A DNA stretch of 41,269 nucleotides from Candidatus Dormiibacterota bacterium (GCA_024280995.1 JAMXLM010000004.1:1-41269); one strand, 5' to 3'. Counted from the first letter of the stretch, positions 16,301-24,321 are shown. A program made the numbers and translations. Notes: generated by a model from the sequence alone, not told the origin.

Positions 16301-16725
16301 TTGAGGTAGATGATGCCAAGCAGCCGGTCGCCGAACAGCAGTGGGAGTCCGACCGTCGACTGGACCTGGTACCGGCGAATGAAGGTGGAGTCGATCTCCG
16401 CCGGAGCGTTGCGGGCGACGAGCCGGCGCCGCGTGACCGTAAGCCACACCGTCGATCCGTACTGGTGCACCCCGAGCTCTTCTGGCACCTTGCCCTGCTT
16501 CTCATCGGCGAGGTAGCGGGCCAGCTGCTCATGCATGTCGGTGAGGGAGTCGATGAGGCTCTCCTGCGGCTGGCCGGTGGCGAAGGGCGCGTAGTAGGTG
16601 TGGCTCGGCTCGTCGAAGAGGAAGATCGAGACGAGCTCGGCGCCGGAGGCGTGCTGAAAGTCGGCGATCACGCTGCGGAGTACCGCGGCGAGGCCGGAGC
16701 CGGATTCGACGGGCGGGCGAATCAC
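13345..16725 (-). CDS. Multi-GAF sensor fused to a G6PDH/Gfo-Idh-like oxidoreductase
   Basis: A 1126-residue protein of two unlike halves. Residues 1 to about 740 are tandem GAF-type sensor domains: about 8-175, 185-335, a larger one at 340-575, and the clearest at 585-740 (region SKAIASSIDLDQTLTLVAQN to VRSLLALPLVADDQAIGAAI). From about 748 there is a Rossmann fold with VLIGFGQWGQKA (751-762), then VLIEKPLG (853-860) and ADHYYFKLEVR (882-892). EKP is shared by Gfo/Idh/MocA and glucose-6-phosphate dehydrogenases, and DHYxxK recalls the G6PDH active site DHYLGK. Seen: one uninterrupted frame. Inferred: an NAD(P)-dependent sugar oxidoreductase controlled by ligand-binding GAF domains. No kinase, cyclase or phosphatase output is present. 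The GTG start lacks a clear Shine-Dalgarno, so a slightly different start is possible. Confidence 0.8.
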   Translation of the reverse strand: MIRPPVESGSGLAAVLRSVIADFQHASGAELVSIFLFDEPSHTYYAPFATGQPQESLIDSLTDMHEQLARYLADEKQGKVPEELGVHQYGSTVWLTVTRRRLVARNAPAEIDSTFIRRYQVQSTVGLPLLFGDRLLGIIYLNYRIKEKAPDDARLSELERRAATAAGLIQDALEGAERSALDGLSRLTSLLTAPVGDARTDARELRRLLSIALADLLMASNLDGAAIYQFAQQRSHLELVTAHLRTAAPTRVDRADAGTSWEKALEKTIGEATAETDLHPVATYALGTPDEPHGFLVLMSRDPVATVRRAPSTDEMLKAGAQLIGGALASQRLIAELENSNRLLSALGDMTTAMLKPGATRHQVIDAVAGNLTDSDVPEFDFNFATVYLLEERDDRATVVRMAAGAVTAEQKSSRWSTTEEDRVLAEEDVLVYVARTWQPAIVGPMPSSEHADVIAGGIPVPTTWASVPVVYSNGMVKGEVLVCLIGEKAHKGEEPPFTLAGEVFERGGHKDLVRIFLPFGSDNSRRATGVLEVGYHRSDQRRPDWGQVEALRAAAGQLAVAVETARLYEEAQRHAEQLELVADVSKAIASSIDLDQTLTLVAQNMARLVDASLCQIALFEEDREGWYGAAASDLQDLWRREHGERAQGSFLFSVLDHEQPVVIEDASSSPEVDSSYVRTFAVRSLLALPLVADDQAIGAAILVERSRNRAFRPEEVQRAQALGVQAAVAIKNARLHALAEEERHLQKDFVLIGFGQWGQKAYQHLLTLKQFFNFRTHVVEQDSPGSRDRMGVKEEEVRTHGDSFYWDSHSSPAYDQLERELESSSYVITYIATPAATHLATLQRYYDLSDVVLIEKPLGSPPDEYRKFLDTAPGGVEIVAADHYYFKLEVRLLGMLLTEERTLRNFLDSVEEIRIEILEEQPLVGAAADIGVIADLIPHAFAIISLLTPIDRIKLDADAPLLIGRHEGLEGQRESYARMNAHFDYEGRSVRLVIDVGKGAENAKWIKLSGEKRAAGRSPSYKFDFGKGEAIDGTQATVRAAVRRIREPGVPDNAHLNMLRHVIEKRHPAVGILSIREAIRANQRVRDLEAMATELLARHEYTEYALGSRPAFEAPARTTPIGSAN

Positions 16726-16785
16726 CGGTGGCGCCTATCCACGCGAGCGCTGGCAGGCCGAAGGCTCGAAGACCGGCGGCATCCG

Positions 16786-16915
16786 GACGGCCGGCGCCAA
16801 GGATGGGGTGGCGCAAGGAGGAGCCCACCCGTTGGTGGGTGACGGCGCGCGCCGGGCCCCCAGACGCGGGCGTCAGACGCCGCAGGCGTCCCAGACGTCC
16901 TGGGCCGCCGGATGC
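16786..16915. repeat. Intergenic palindromic element between GH1 and GAF genes
   Basis: The 189-bp gap holds nested inverted repeats rather than a gene: CCCACC/GGTGGG around a 4-nt loop near 16825-16840 followed by GTGACG, GACGC/GCGTC around 16875-16890, and outer arms GCATCCGG and CCGGATGC near its two ends. A long folded RNA could form. No T tract follows on either strand, so it is not a standard terminator. It resembles the element at 24322-24396 in carrying a hairpin followed by GGGTGACG. Confidence 0.4.
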
Positions 16916-18162
16916 TAGTGATCGTCGTGGTAGGCGCCACCGATTACAACTCGATCATCGCTCAAAGCCCGGGCTTTGGCGGCTGTCCCCAACCACGTCG
17001 CGCTCGGTTTCGGGTGACGCGCGAACGTCTCCCGGTCCACCGCCACCAGCCCAAACGTCGGCGCGTAGCCCAGCCCCCACTCGAAGTTGTCGAGCAGCGA
17101 CCAGTAAAGGTAGGACCGGACGTCGATGCCTTCGGCCATGCACTCGAGCGTCGCGCGCATCGCCGCGTCGATGTAGGCGATCCGCTTCTCGTCGTTGGAC
17201 GTCGCGATCCCGCTCTCGGTGACCAGGATCGGCACCCCGGGGCAGCTGCGATGCGCCCGCCGGATCGCCCCGCCCAGCGCCCGGGGGTAGTACTCGTATC
17301 CCATCTGGGTCGTCGCGTCGGTCTCGTCGAGCTCGCGCGACAGGTCGCTCCAGTCGCTGCCGGGGCTGCGCGAGCCCTCGGGCCCAAAGCGAAACCGTGT
17401 GTACGTCTGCACGCCGATGAAGTCGTCCTGCCGCGCCAGCTCGAGGAACCAGTCGCTCACTCGCGACTCGAGCTCAAGCGATGACGAGCCGGGCGTGGCC
17501 CCGTCTTCGTACTGGAGGTCGGGGAGCGCAAGGGTGATACCCGTCGGCACCCCGCAACGACCGCGGATCGCGGCGGCGCCGCGGCGATGTGCCTCGAGCA
17601 GGTTGTCGATGGCGCGCTGCGCGCCCTCGCGGTCGTCCGTATGCCCGGGCGGGTTGATGCCGAGCAGCCACCCGCTCGAGCCAAGACCCTGAGGCTCGTT
17701 GATCGTGCAGGCGTACGCGATTCGGTCCCCCAAAGCCGCCGCGGCGCGATCGCAGTAGCGCTCGAAGAGATCGGGAAACCGCTCCGAAGCGATCCCGCCC
17801 TGCTCGTGCAGCCAGCGCGGGACCGTGAAGTGATGGAAGGTCACGATCGGCGCGACCCCGTGCTCGTGGCAGGCGTCGAGCATCCGCCGGTAGTGCGCGA
17901 GCTCCGCGCGCGAGAACTCGCCCTCGGCCGGCTCGATGCGCGCCCACTCGATGCCGAATCGAAATGCGTTGAGACCGAAGCTCGCCAGCATCGCGATGTC
18001 ATCGCGATAGCGGTGGTAGAAGTCGCACGCGTCACCCGATGGCTCCCGGCATGGGGTGGAGGCGATGTGCTCCCACCACCACCAGTCCGTGTTGGTGTTG
18101 CCGCCCTCGGTCTGGTACGCGGATATGGACGCGCCGAAGAGGAAGTTTTCGGGAAACCTCAT
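16915..18162 (-). CDS. GH1 beta-glucosidase/beta-glycosidase
   Basis: A 415-residue glycoside hydrolase family 1 enzyme with a complete TIM-barrel layout: N-terminal FPENFLFGASISAYQTEGG, the strand LNAFRFGIEWARIEPAEGEF, the acid/base motif TINEPQ (Glu156), and the nucleophile motif ILVTESG (Glu316), ending with the W-S-LLDNFEWGLGY substrate-site block. It hydrolyses beta-linked gluco- or galactosides with retention, in the cytoplasm since no signal peptide is present. It is shorter than the usual 440-480 residues but no core motif is missing. It diverges from the binding-protein gene, with the promoter and palindromic operator in the gap, so joint control by the LacI-type repressor is likely. 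Confidence 0.93.
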   Translation of the reverse strand: MRFPENFLFGASISAYQTEGGNTNTDWWWWEHIASTPCREPSGDACDFYHRYRDDIAMLASFGLNAFRFGIEWARIEPAEGEFSRAELAHYRRMLDACHEHGVAPIVTFHHFTVPRWLHEQGGIASERFPDLFERYCDRAAAALGDRIAYACTINEPQGLGSSGWLLGINPPGHTDDREGAQRAIDNLLEAHRRGAAAIRGRCGVPTGITLALPDLQYEDGATPGSSSLELESRVSDWFLELARQDDFIGVQTYTRFRFGPEGSRSPGSDWSDLSRELDETDATTQMGYEYYPRALGGAIRRAHRSCPGVPILVTESGIATSNDEKRIAYIDAAMRATLECMAEGIDVRSYLYWSLLDNFEWGLGYAPTFGLVAVDRETFARHPKPSATWLGTAAKARALSDDRVVIGGAYHDDH

Positions 18163-18195
18163 CCGGCGATGTTACCCATCAGGCCGAGGGTGGAT

Positions 18196-18224
18196 TTGAC
18201 AACGAATCCTGAGCAACCTACTAT
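18196..18224 (+). promoter_or_regulatory. Sigma70-type promoter of the sugar ABC operon
   Basis: TTGACA at 18196-18201 and TACTAT at 18219-18224 are separated by exactly 17 bp, a near-consensus housekeeping promoter. Transcription should begin near 18231, just before the palindrome at 18242, and reach the binding-protein ATG at 18318. Confidence 0.8.
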
Positions 18225-18241
18225 CCGGATTGTCAGCCAAG

Positions 18242-18253
18242 GCGAACGTTCGC
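18242..18253. promoter_or_regulatory. LacI-type operator palindrome GCGAACGTTCGC
   Basis: A perfect 12-bp palindrome with a central CG, as in LacI-family operators. Outer arms CCAA (18237-18240) and TTGG (18255-18258) extend the dyad with one mismatched pair. It sits about 17 bp after the -10 box, a repressing position. The identical 12 bp occur at 28645-28656 beside a lacI gene. Confidence 0.8.
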
Positions 18254-18317
18254 GTTGGCATGCGTAAACCGGGCCTTTGCGCCCCGGCGTGGGGTTGTTT
18301 TGGGAGGAAAAGCAAGC

Positions 18318-19658
18318 ATGGCCGAGGTCTTGGGAAGGCTGAGCTCTAAGGCGATAGCACTGGGTCTCGGCACACTATTTCTGGTTGCCGCCTGCGGTGG
18401 TGGCGGTGGCGGCGGCGGAAGCAGCTCACCAACCGACGTCACGGTTTGGACCGCCTGGGGAGGCGCGGAGCTCAAGGCGTTCAAGGACGTCCTCGCCCCG
18501 TTCGAGTCGCAGACAGGCATCAAGGTTCATCTGACCACCAACCGCGACTCGACCACGCAGATCGCGAACGGCATCGCGGCCGGGACCGACCTGCCCGACA
18601 TCGCCCCCGGCCCGACGGACCCCGCGCAGGTCAAGGACTGGGTTTCGAAGGGCGCGTTGAAGCCGATCGAGACGGCTCTCGGCAGCCAGTTCAGCGACTA
18701 CATGTCGAACACCTACGGGGCGCTGACAGCGGCTCCCGGAGGCAGTGGCGACGACCCTTATATCGGGCTCATCGGCGGCAAGCACTACGAGATGATGGTC
18801 AAGACCCAGGTCAAGGGCCTCATCTGGTACAACAAGAAAGTCTTCACCGGCCAGGCGCCGAAGACGTTCGACGACCTGCTGGCGATCAACCCCTCGCAGT
18901 ACAACGCGAAGAGCCTGTTCTGCGCGGGCTTCGAGTCTGGCGCCGCGTCCGGCTGGCCGGCGAGCGACCAGATCGACAACATCATCATGCGGCAGTCCGG
19001 CGACCAGGTCTACACCAGCTGGATCCAGGGCAAGACCAAGTTCACCGACCCGGCGATCAAGCTCGGCTACCAGACCTTCCTGAAGGAAGTCTCTGACAGC
19101 GCCGTGTACGGCGGCCGCAACACCGCTCTATCGACCAACTTCGGCAAGGCGGGCGACCCGATGTTCAAGTCGCCGGCCGGATGCCTGTTCCTCGAGCAGG
19201 CGACGTTCATCACCTCGTTCTTCCAGCAGGACTTCCCGAGCCAGAACCTCAAGGCCGGGACCGACTTCGACTTCTTCGCACACCCGAGCGTCAACCCGCA
19301 GTACGACGGCAACGTCAACGGGTTCTACGACAACTTCGCGATGTACAACGACACTTCTGCCGCCCGCAAGCTGATGGCGTACATGGCCACCAAGGACGCC
19401 CAGCAGATCTGGGCCAACGACGGTGGGACGCTTGCGGCCAGGAAAGACATCAACTACACCGACCCGGTGTTCAAGAACGCGGCGACCATCGCCGGCAGCG
19501 CCAAGAACCTCCTCGTCACCGCCGGCGACTTCATGCCCGCGGACATGCAGAAGGCCTTCTGGCAGTCCCTGCTGAACGTGACCCGCGACCCCGGGAGCCT
19601 GGACTCACAGCTGACGCACCTCGACCAGGTGCAAGCAGCCGCGTACACAAGCAGCTAG
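18318..19658 (+). CDS. Sugar ABC transporter substrate-binding lipoprotein
   Basis: A 446-residue family-1 extracellular solute-binding protein. The signal sequence ends in the lipobox LVAAC (Cys26), followed by a glycine/serine-rich linker, so it is a lipoprotein tethered outside the membrane. The mature part begins with VTVWTAWGG and continues with the two-lobe pattern of maltose/oligosaccharide-binding proteins, for example GLIWYNKKVF and the late VTRDPGS region. ATG 18318 is chosen because GGGAGGA at 18302-18308 is 9 nt upstream and it gives a normal signal peptide; the frame is open to 18255. It is the first gene of the operon with two permeases and a sulfatase. Ligand unknown; an oligosaccharide or sulfated sugar is likely from context. 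Confidence 0.92.
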   Translation: MAEVLGRLSSKAIALGLGTLFLVAACGGGGGGGGSSSPTDVTVWTAWGGAELKAFKDVLAPFESQTGIKVHLTTNRDSTTQIANGIAAGTDLPDIAPGPTDPAQVKDWVSKGALKPIETALGSQFSDYMSNTYGALTAAPGGSGDDPYIGLIGGKHYEMMVKTQVKGLIWYNKKVFTGQAPKTFDDLLAINPSQYNAKSLFCAGFESGAASGWPASDQIDNIIMRQSGDQVYTSWIQGKTKFTDPAIKLGYQTFLKEVSDSAVYGGRNTALSTNFGKAGDPMFKSPAGCLFLEQATFITSFFQQDFPSQNLKAGTDFDFFAHPSVNPQYDGNVNGFYDNFAMYNDTSAARKLMAYMATKDAQQIWANDGGTLAARKDINYTDPVFKNAATIAGSAKNLLVTAGDFMPADMQKAFWQSLLNVTRDPGSLDSQLTHLDQVQAAAYTSS

Positions 19659-19676
19659 TCGTCAGATCCTGATCAA

Positions 19677-19703
19677 GCCGGGGCGGAGACTTTCCGCCCC
19701 GGC
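19677..19703 (+). promoter_or_regulatory. Intercistronic hairpin between binding protein and permease
   Basis: A perfect 11-bp stem (GCCGGGGCGGA at 19677-19687 with its complement at 19693-19703) and a 5-nt loop lie 19 bp after the binding-protein stop. No T run follows directly. Such hairpins often protect the binding-protein mRNA or cut read-through so the binding protein outnumbers the permeases; that role is inferred. Confidence 0.7.
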
Positions 19704-19732
19704 ACCTTTCCCTCGAAGAAGGAGGTAGGCGG

Positions 19733-20716
19733 GTGGATCAGATCATCACAGCGGTCGTCGCCGTCGTCGGCGTTCCGCTCGTGCTCCTCGGCTACATCAT
19801 CGGCGGTGAGCAGGTCATCGAGCGCCTGCCCGGGCGGCTGCAGAACTGGATGCGGCCCTACTTCTGGGCGCTGCCCGCCGTCGGCTTCGCCACCATCTTC
19901 ATGGTCTACCCGATGGCGCGCACGGTGCTCATCAGCCTGCGCAACCGCACGGACTCCGACTGGGCCCATGGTGCATGGGGGATCTTCTCGAACTACAACT
20001 ACTTCTTCACGTTCCCGGACACACTTCACGCGTTGCGCAACAGCGTCGCCTGGCTGATCTTCTACACGTTTTTCGCTGTGGGCCTCGGCCTCGTGATCGC
20101 GATCCTGGTCGACCGCGTCCGTTACGAGTCCCTGGCCAAGATTGCCATCTTCCTGCCGGTCCCGATCAGCGCCGTGGCCGCGTCGATCATCTGGAAATTC
20201 ATGTTCGACTACCAGCCACCGGGAACCACGCAGACTGGAACGCTGAACGCGATCCTCGGCATCTTCCATCGCGACCCCACGCCCTGGCTGATCGACGAGC
20301 CGGTCATCAACAACGCCGCCCTGATCTTCGTGGGCGTCTGGACCGCGGTCGGCTTCTCGATGGTCATCATCTCGGCGAGCCTCAAGGCGATCAGCAGCGA
20401 GGTGCTGGAGGCGGCCAGGATCGACGGCGCAAACGAGTTCCAGATCGTGCGCCTGGTGGTCACGCCACTCTTGTGGCCGACGATCACCGTGGTCGGCACA
20501 ACGATGCTGATCAACGCCCTGAAGACCTTCGACATCGTCTACGTGATGACGAACGGCGCCTACGACACAGACGTGATCGCAACGCGCATGTTCAGCCAGA
20601 TGTCGGTCGCGCAATACGGTCGCGCCGCGGCGGTTGGCGTGGTGCTCTTCATCGCCATCGTGCCGCTATTGATCGTGAACATACGAAGGTTCCAGCAGCA
20701 GGAGGAGCAGAGATGA
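19733..20716 (+). CDS. Sugar ABC transporter permease, MalF/UgpA type
   Basis: A 327-residue inner-membrane subunit with about six to seven helices, of the binding-protein-dependent transport family. The cytoplasmic EAA loop that docks with the ATPase reads EAARIDGANEFQIVRLVVTP (about residues 226-245). An N-terminal extra helix precedes the core. GTG 19733 is used because GGAGG at 19721-19725 is 7 nt upstream. The next permease starts inside its stop codon (ATGA), so the two are made together and form the channel. No ATPase gene follows; the MsmK-type ATPase at 31640 is the obvious partner. Confidence 0.92.
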   Translation: MDQIITAVVAVVGVPLVLLGYIIGGEQVIERLPGRLQNWMRPYFWALPAVGFATIFMVYPMARTVLISLRNRTDSDWAHGAWGIFSNYNYFFTFPDTLHALRNSVAWLIFYTFFAVGLGLVIAILVDRVRYESLAKIAIFLPVPISAVAASIIWKFMFDYQPPGTTQTGTLNAILGIFHRDPTPWLIDEPVINNAALIFVGVWTAVGFSMVIISASLKAISSEVLEAARIDGANEFQIVRLVVTPLLWPTITVVGTTMLINALKTFDIVYVMTNGAYDTDVIATRMFSQMSVAQYGRAAAVGVVLFIAIVPLLIVNIRRFQQQEEQR

Positions 20717-21618
20717 GCGCGGAGCAGGTCACCACTCGACGCGAGTCTGGCGTGGCACGCGGCGTCTCATTTCTGGACAACCTCGGCTATCGCCTCCAGC
20801 GCCTGCCGCTCCACCTTGTGATCATCATCCTGTGCGCGATCTGGGTCGTGCCCACACTGGGCATGATCATCAACTCGTTTCGATCGATCGACGACATGAA
20901 CAACGCCGGCTGGTGGACGACGCTCTTCCCGCCGCACGGGTTCACTCTGGCGAGCTACCAGCAGGTGCTGGCCATCGAGGAAGTCCCGACGTCGATCCTG
21001 TACAGCGTCCTGATCACCATCCCCGCCACGGTCATCCAGCTGACGATCGCGACGATGGGCGCCTACGCGTTCGCCTGGATGCGGTTCCCTGGAAGGAACC
21101 TGTTCTTCATCGTCATCGTCGGCCTGATGGTCGTGCCGATCCAGATGACCCTGATCCCGGTGCTTCAGATCTTTAAATTCATAGGCGTCAACGGGACGAT
21201 CGTCTCGGTCTGGCTCGCCCATTCGGGCTACGGCCTGCCCTTCGAGGTCTTCCTTTTGCGCAACTATCTCGGCGGCCTGCCGCGGGAGATCTTCGAGTCG
21301 GCGGAGGTCGACGGCGCCGGCCACGCGGTCCGGTTCCTGCGCATCGCCGTGCCGATGACGATCCCGGCGATCGCCTCGCTCGTGATCTTCGTGTTCCTCG
21401 GCATCTGGAACGATCTGCTCGTCGCCCTGGCTTTCCTGGGCACCAGCCTCTACCGTCCGTTCACGGTGGTCATCACCGGGCTGGTGACGTCGCAGGGAGG
21501 TGGCTGGCAGTATCTGACCGCCGCAGCGGTGCTGCAGATGGCCCTGCCGCTCGCCGTCTTCATCTTCCTGCAGCGCTACTTCGTCCGCGGCATCACGAGC
21601 GGATCCGTAAAGGGCTAG
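20713..21618 (+). CDS. Sugar ABC transporter permease, MalG/UgpE type
   Basis: A 301-residue inner-membrane permease, the second half of the channel. Six helices can be traced, and the EAA loop is ESAEVDGAGHAVRFLRIAVP, followed by the terminal RYFVRGITSGSVKG that is typical of MalG-type subunits. The ATG overlaps the preceding stop by 4 bp. The sulfatase gene begins 10 bp after its stop, which argues that uptake and desulfation are linked. The frame is open much further upstream but that part is a shadow of the first permease. Confidence 0.93.
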   Translation: MSAEQVTTRRESGVARGVSFLDNLGYRLQRLPLHLVIIILCAIWVVPTLGMIINSFRSIDDMNNAGWWTTLFPPHGFTLASYQQVLAIEEVPTSILYSVLITIPATVIQLTIATMGAYAFAWMRFPGRNLFFIVIVGLMVVPIQMTLIPVLQIFKFIGVNGTIVSVWLAHSGYGLPFEVFLLRNYLGGLPREIFESAEVDGAGHAVRFLRIAVPMTIPAIASLVIFVFLGIWNDLLVALAFLGTSLYRPFTVVITGLVTSQGGGWQYLTAAAVLQMALPLAVFIFLQRYFVRGITSGSVKG

Positions 21619-21628
21619 AAGTCACGGG

Positions 21629-22840
21629 GTGACGCCCGCGCACGACGTCGTCGTCCTGACGACGCATGACATCGGGCGTCACCTTCGGTGCTACGGCGTC
21701 AGGAGCGTCGTTAGCCCCAACCTCGACGCGCTCGCCTCAGGTGGACTCCTCTTCACGCACGCGTTTGCGACGGCGCCGCAGTGCAGCCCGAGCCGGGCCT
21801 CGCTTGCGACCGGCATGTATCCGCACAACAACGGCGTCCTCGGCCTCGCCCACCCCGGCTTCGACTGGGACCTGAAGGCTGAGCACGCGGCGGCGATCTT
21901 CGCGCGCCATGGGTTCGCGTCACACCTGTTCGTCGGTCAGCACGTGACCGCGCATCCACAGACGCTTGGCTTCACCGGCATCCACGAGCTCGACGCACTG
22001 GAGCGTGTGGCGCACGAGGCGACCGGCCGGCTGTATCTCGAGCTGAACTTCGAGGAGACTCACCGGCCGTATCCGCCCGCGGGAGAGCCGCCGCCGGACC
22101 TGGAGATACCGGGCTACCTTCCACAGTCGGCCGAAGCCGCGGAAGAGATGACGCAGGTGCAGCAGACCATCACGTCCATGGACGAGACGGTCGGCGACGT
22201 CCTCGAAGTTCTCGATGCCGCGGGGCGCGCGAAGGACGCGATCGTGGTCTTCACCACCGACCACGGGCTGGCGATGCCGCGCGCGAAGTGCACCCTCTAC
22301 GACCCCGGGCTGGAGGTCTCCCTGCTCATGCGCGTGCCCGGTGTGCCTCCAGGTGTCCGCGACGAGCTGGTCAGCAACATCGACATCCTGCCCACGCTGC
22401 TCGACGCCGCGGGCGTCGCCAGCCCGGCAGGCATCCAGGGCCGATCGCTGCTCGATGGCGGTGCGCCGCGTGACGCGATCTTCGCCGAGAAGACCTTCCA
22501 CAGCTACTACGACCCGATGCGCTGCGTCCGGACGCGCACCCACAAGCTGATTCGCAACTTCGAGTCGGCGTTCCTGGTGGAGGTGCCCGGCGACATCCAG
22601 GCCGGACCCATCTTCCGCGCCGACCCGACGCGCTACTCCACCGACCGTCCCAGCCTGGTCGAGCTGTACGACCTCCAGGCGGACCCGCTCGAGCAGCGAA
22701 ACCTCGCCGGGTCGAGTGAGGCTTCGGAAATCCAGGAGCAGCTGTCGAGCGAGCTCTGGAGCTGGATGCGCGAAACTGACGACCCGCTGCTCAATGGCCC
22801 GGTAGCGTCGCCGCGCTTCCGGCTGGCGATGGACTCCTAG
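21629..22840 (+). CDS. Cysteine-type sulfatase (formylglycine-dependent)
   Basis: A 403-residue sulfatase-family hydrolase. The modification motif is C-S-P-S-R (Cys52 to Arg56) in ATAPQCSPSRASLATG; the cysteine must be converted to formylglycine by a generating enzyme not seen here. Other active-site pieces are the VVVLTTHDIG start (usual D-D pair partly replaced by T-H-D), the YPHNNGV loop, and VVFTTDHGLAMPRAKCTLYD for metal binding. No signal peptide is present, so it should work in the cytoplasm on imported sugar sulfates. It is smaller than most arylsulfatases but resembles heparan/N-sulfoglucosamine-type members. It belongs to the ABC operon (10 bp after the permease); GTG 21629 has only a weak Shine-Dalgarno. 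Confidence 0.88.
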   Translation: MTPAHDVVVLTTHDIGRHLRCYGVRSVVSPNLDALASGGLLFTHAFATAPQCSPSRASLATGMYPHNNGVLGLAHPGFDWDLKAEHAAAIFARHGFASHLFVGQHVTAHPQTLGFTGIHELDALERVAHEATGRLYLELNFEETHRPYPPAGEPPPDLEIPGYLPQSAEAAEEMTQVQQTITSMDETVGDVLEVLDAAGRAKDAIVVFTTDHGLAMPRAKCTLYDPGLEVSLLMRVPGVPPGVRDELVSNIDILPTLLDAAGVASPAGIQGRSLLDGGAPRDAIFAEKTFHSYYDPMRCVRTRTHKLIRNFESAFLVEVPGDIQAGPIFRADPTRYSTDRPSLVELYDLQADPLEQRNLAGSSEASEIQEQLSSELWSWMRETDDPLLNGPVASPRFRLAMDS

Positions 22841-23037
22841 CGCAGCATTCGGTCGGAGATGAAGCCAAAGGCAAGGAAACTGACGAAGAGCACCCCTAGA
22901 GCAATCCATACGACCGAGTCGGGGAGGTGGATCCACTCCGCAACGGTGATCACGACGACGATGGCCGGCATCCAGAACAGCCCGAGCGACAGCCGCCACC
23001 CGCGGTCGGTCGGCCGGCGGCGCAGGAAAGCCAGCAC
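22837..23037 (-). CDS. Small two-helix membrane protein
   Basis: The 66 residues from GTG 23037 contain two membrane helices (about 18-36 and 40-58) with a WIHLPDSVVW turn between them and a FGFISDRMLR end. The frame stays open upstream with a polar, charged segment (KEQRPEQ, DDERAPAEPEERAP) that looks like a real cytoplasmic N-terminus, but no ATG, GTG or TTG is suitably placed, so the protein may begin near 23121 at an unusual start, or at 23037. It is convergent with the sulfatase (4-bp overlap) and close to head-to-head with the MFS gene at 23150. Function unknown. Confidence 0.55.
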   Translation of the reverse strand: MLAFLRRRPTDRGWRLSLGLFWMPAIVVVITVAEWIHLPDSVVWIALGVLFVSFLAFGFISDRMLR

Positions 23038-23149
23038 CTGGTGGGGCGCACGCTCCTCCGGCTCGGCGGGAGCCCGTTCGTCGTCTTTGGATCCCCAGCC
23101 TGCGTAGCTGCCGACCTGCTCAGGACGCTGTTCTTTGATAGAGGCCAGT

Positions 23150-24268
23150 ATGCGCGCGGAGGAACGGGTTCTTCTTTCGCGCCGGGCGATCGTCTCCATC
23201 GCCGCCACGTTCCTGCTGATGGGCCTGGTGGTTTCCGCGTATGGCCCGTTGCTCGAGCACCTCACGCGCCGTTTTGGGGTGAGCCTTCCCGTCGCCGGCG
23301 CCACCATCAGCGTCCACTTCCTCGGCTCGCTGCCCGGCGTGTTCGTGGCCATGTGGGCGATCCAGCGCTTGCGAGCCCGGGACATCGTCATGACGTCGAG
23401 CGCCGTGGTCGCGATCGGCCTGGCGATCATCGCGTTCGCCTCCTCCTGGCCGATGTTCCTCGCGGGTGTGCTGGTGGTCGGCCTCGGGTTCGGCGCGCTG
23501 GTGCTGAGCCTCAACCAGCTGGTCGCGTACAGCGCGGGCGCCCGACGTTCGGCTCTGCTGAACGCGCTGAACGGGTGCTACTCGGCGGGCGCCGTCGCCG
23601 GGCCGATCCTCGTCGCGGCGTTCGCGACCCGCCACTTCGCCACGCTCTATCTGGCGGGGGCGTTCGTCTGGCTGGTGGTGATACCGGGGGCGACCGGCAT
23701 CGCCGGCAGGCTGCCGGTGGCGGCGGGCGTGCCGGCCCGACCTGGCGTTCTGGTCGGGATCTTCATCTGCGCGTTCGTGCTCTATGTCGCGGTCGAGAAC
23801 GGCACCGGCGGATGGATGACCTCGCATCTCGAGTCGACGGGCATCGCCTCGACCTCCGCAGCGACCATCACCTCGGGCTTCTGGCTTGCGCTGGTGACCG
23901 GCCGCCTCTTGATCACCGTCGTTCCGGCACGAATCCCCGAGTCGACCATCGTGCTGGCCGGCTCCGCGCTCGGCGCCGTCGCCCTGTTCCTCGCGACGAT
24001 CGCTCCGCTGGCGCCGTTCGCCTACGTTGTGGCGGGCCTTGTCATCGCGCCGATATTTCCCACCGGAATCGTGTGGCTGGCGAAGCTGCGGCCGGGCGAC
24101 TCGCGCGCGACCGCGTGGCTGTTTCCAGCGGCCTCGATCGGCGGCACCTTCGGCCCCGGCCTGATCGGCATCGTCATCGCGAGCGCGGGCGTGGCGTGGG
24201 CGCCGGCGGTCGTCGGGCTCGTCGCGGCCGGAATGTTCGTCGCGTTCCTGGCCGCGTCCCGGCGCTAG
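23150..24268 (+). CDS. MFS transporter, sugar-porter-like
   Basis: A 372-residue polytopic membrane protein with about twelve helices, of the major facilitator superfamily. It has the GPLLEHLTRRFGVS segment after helix 1, LNALNGCYSAGAVAGPIL in helix 5 and the ENGTGGWMTSHL motif at the start of the C-terminal half, all resembling FucP/GntP-like sugar MFS proteins that include ENGxGGWxxTY. Substrate unknown; a sugar is likely given the neighbours. ATG 23150 is chosen with a GAGG 5 nt upstream; TTG 23135 is also in frame. It stands alone between convergent and divergent neighbours. Confidence 0.85.
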   Translation: MRAEERVLLSRRAIVSIAATFLLMGLVVSAYGPLLEHLTRRFGVSLPVAGATISVHFLGSLPGVFVAMWAIQRLRARDIVMTSSAVVAIGLAIIAFASSWPMFLAGVLVVGLGFGALVLSLNQLVAYSAGARRSALLNALNGCYSAGAVAGPILVAAFATRHFATLYLAGAFVWLVVIPGATGIAGRLPVAAGVPARPGVLVGIFICAFVLYVAVENGTGGWMTSHLESTGIASTSAATITSGFWLALVTGRLLITVVPARIPESTIVLAGSALGAVALFLATIAPLAPFAYVVAGLVIAPIFPTGIVWLAKLRPGDSRATAWLFPAASIGGTFGPGLIGIVIASAGVAWAPAVVGLVAAGMFVAFLAASRR

Positions 24269-24321
24269 CTAGAGGCGCGGACGGAAACCCTCGGCGAGAG
24301 ATTCGGCGATCCAGGTGGCCC

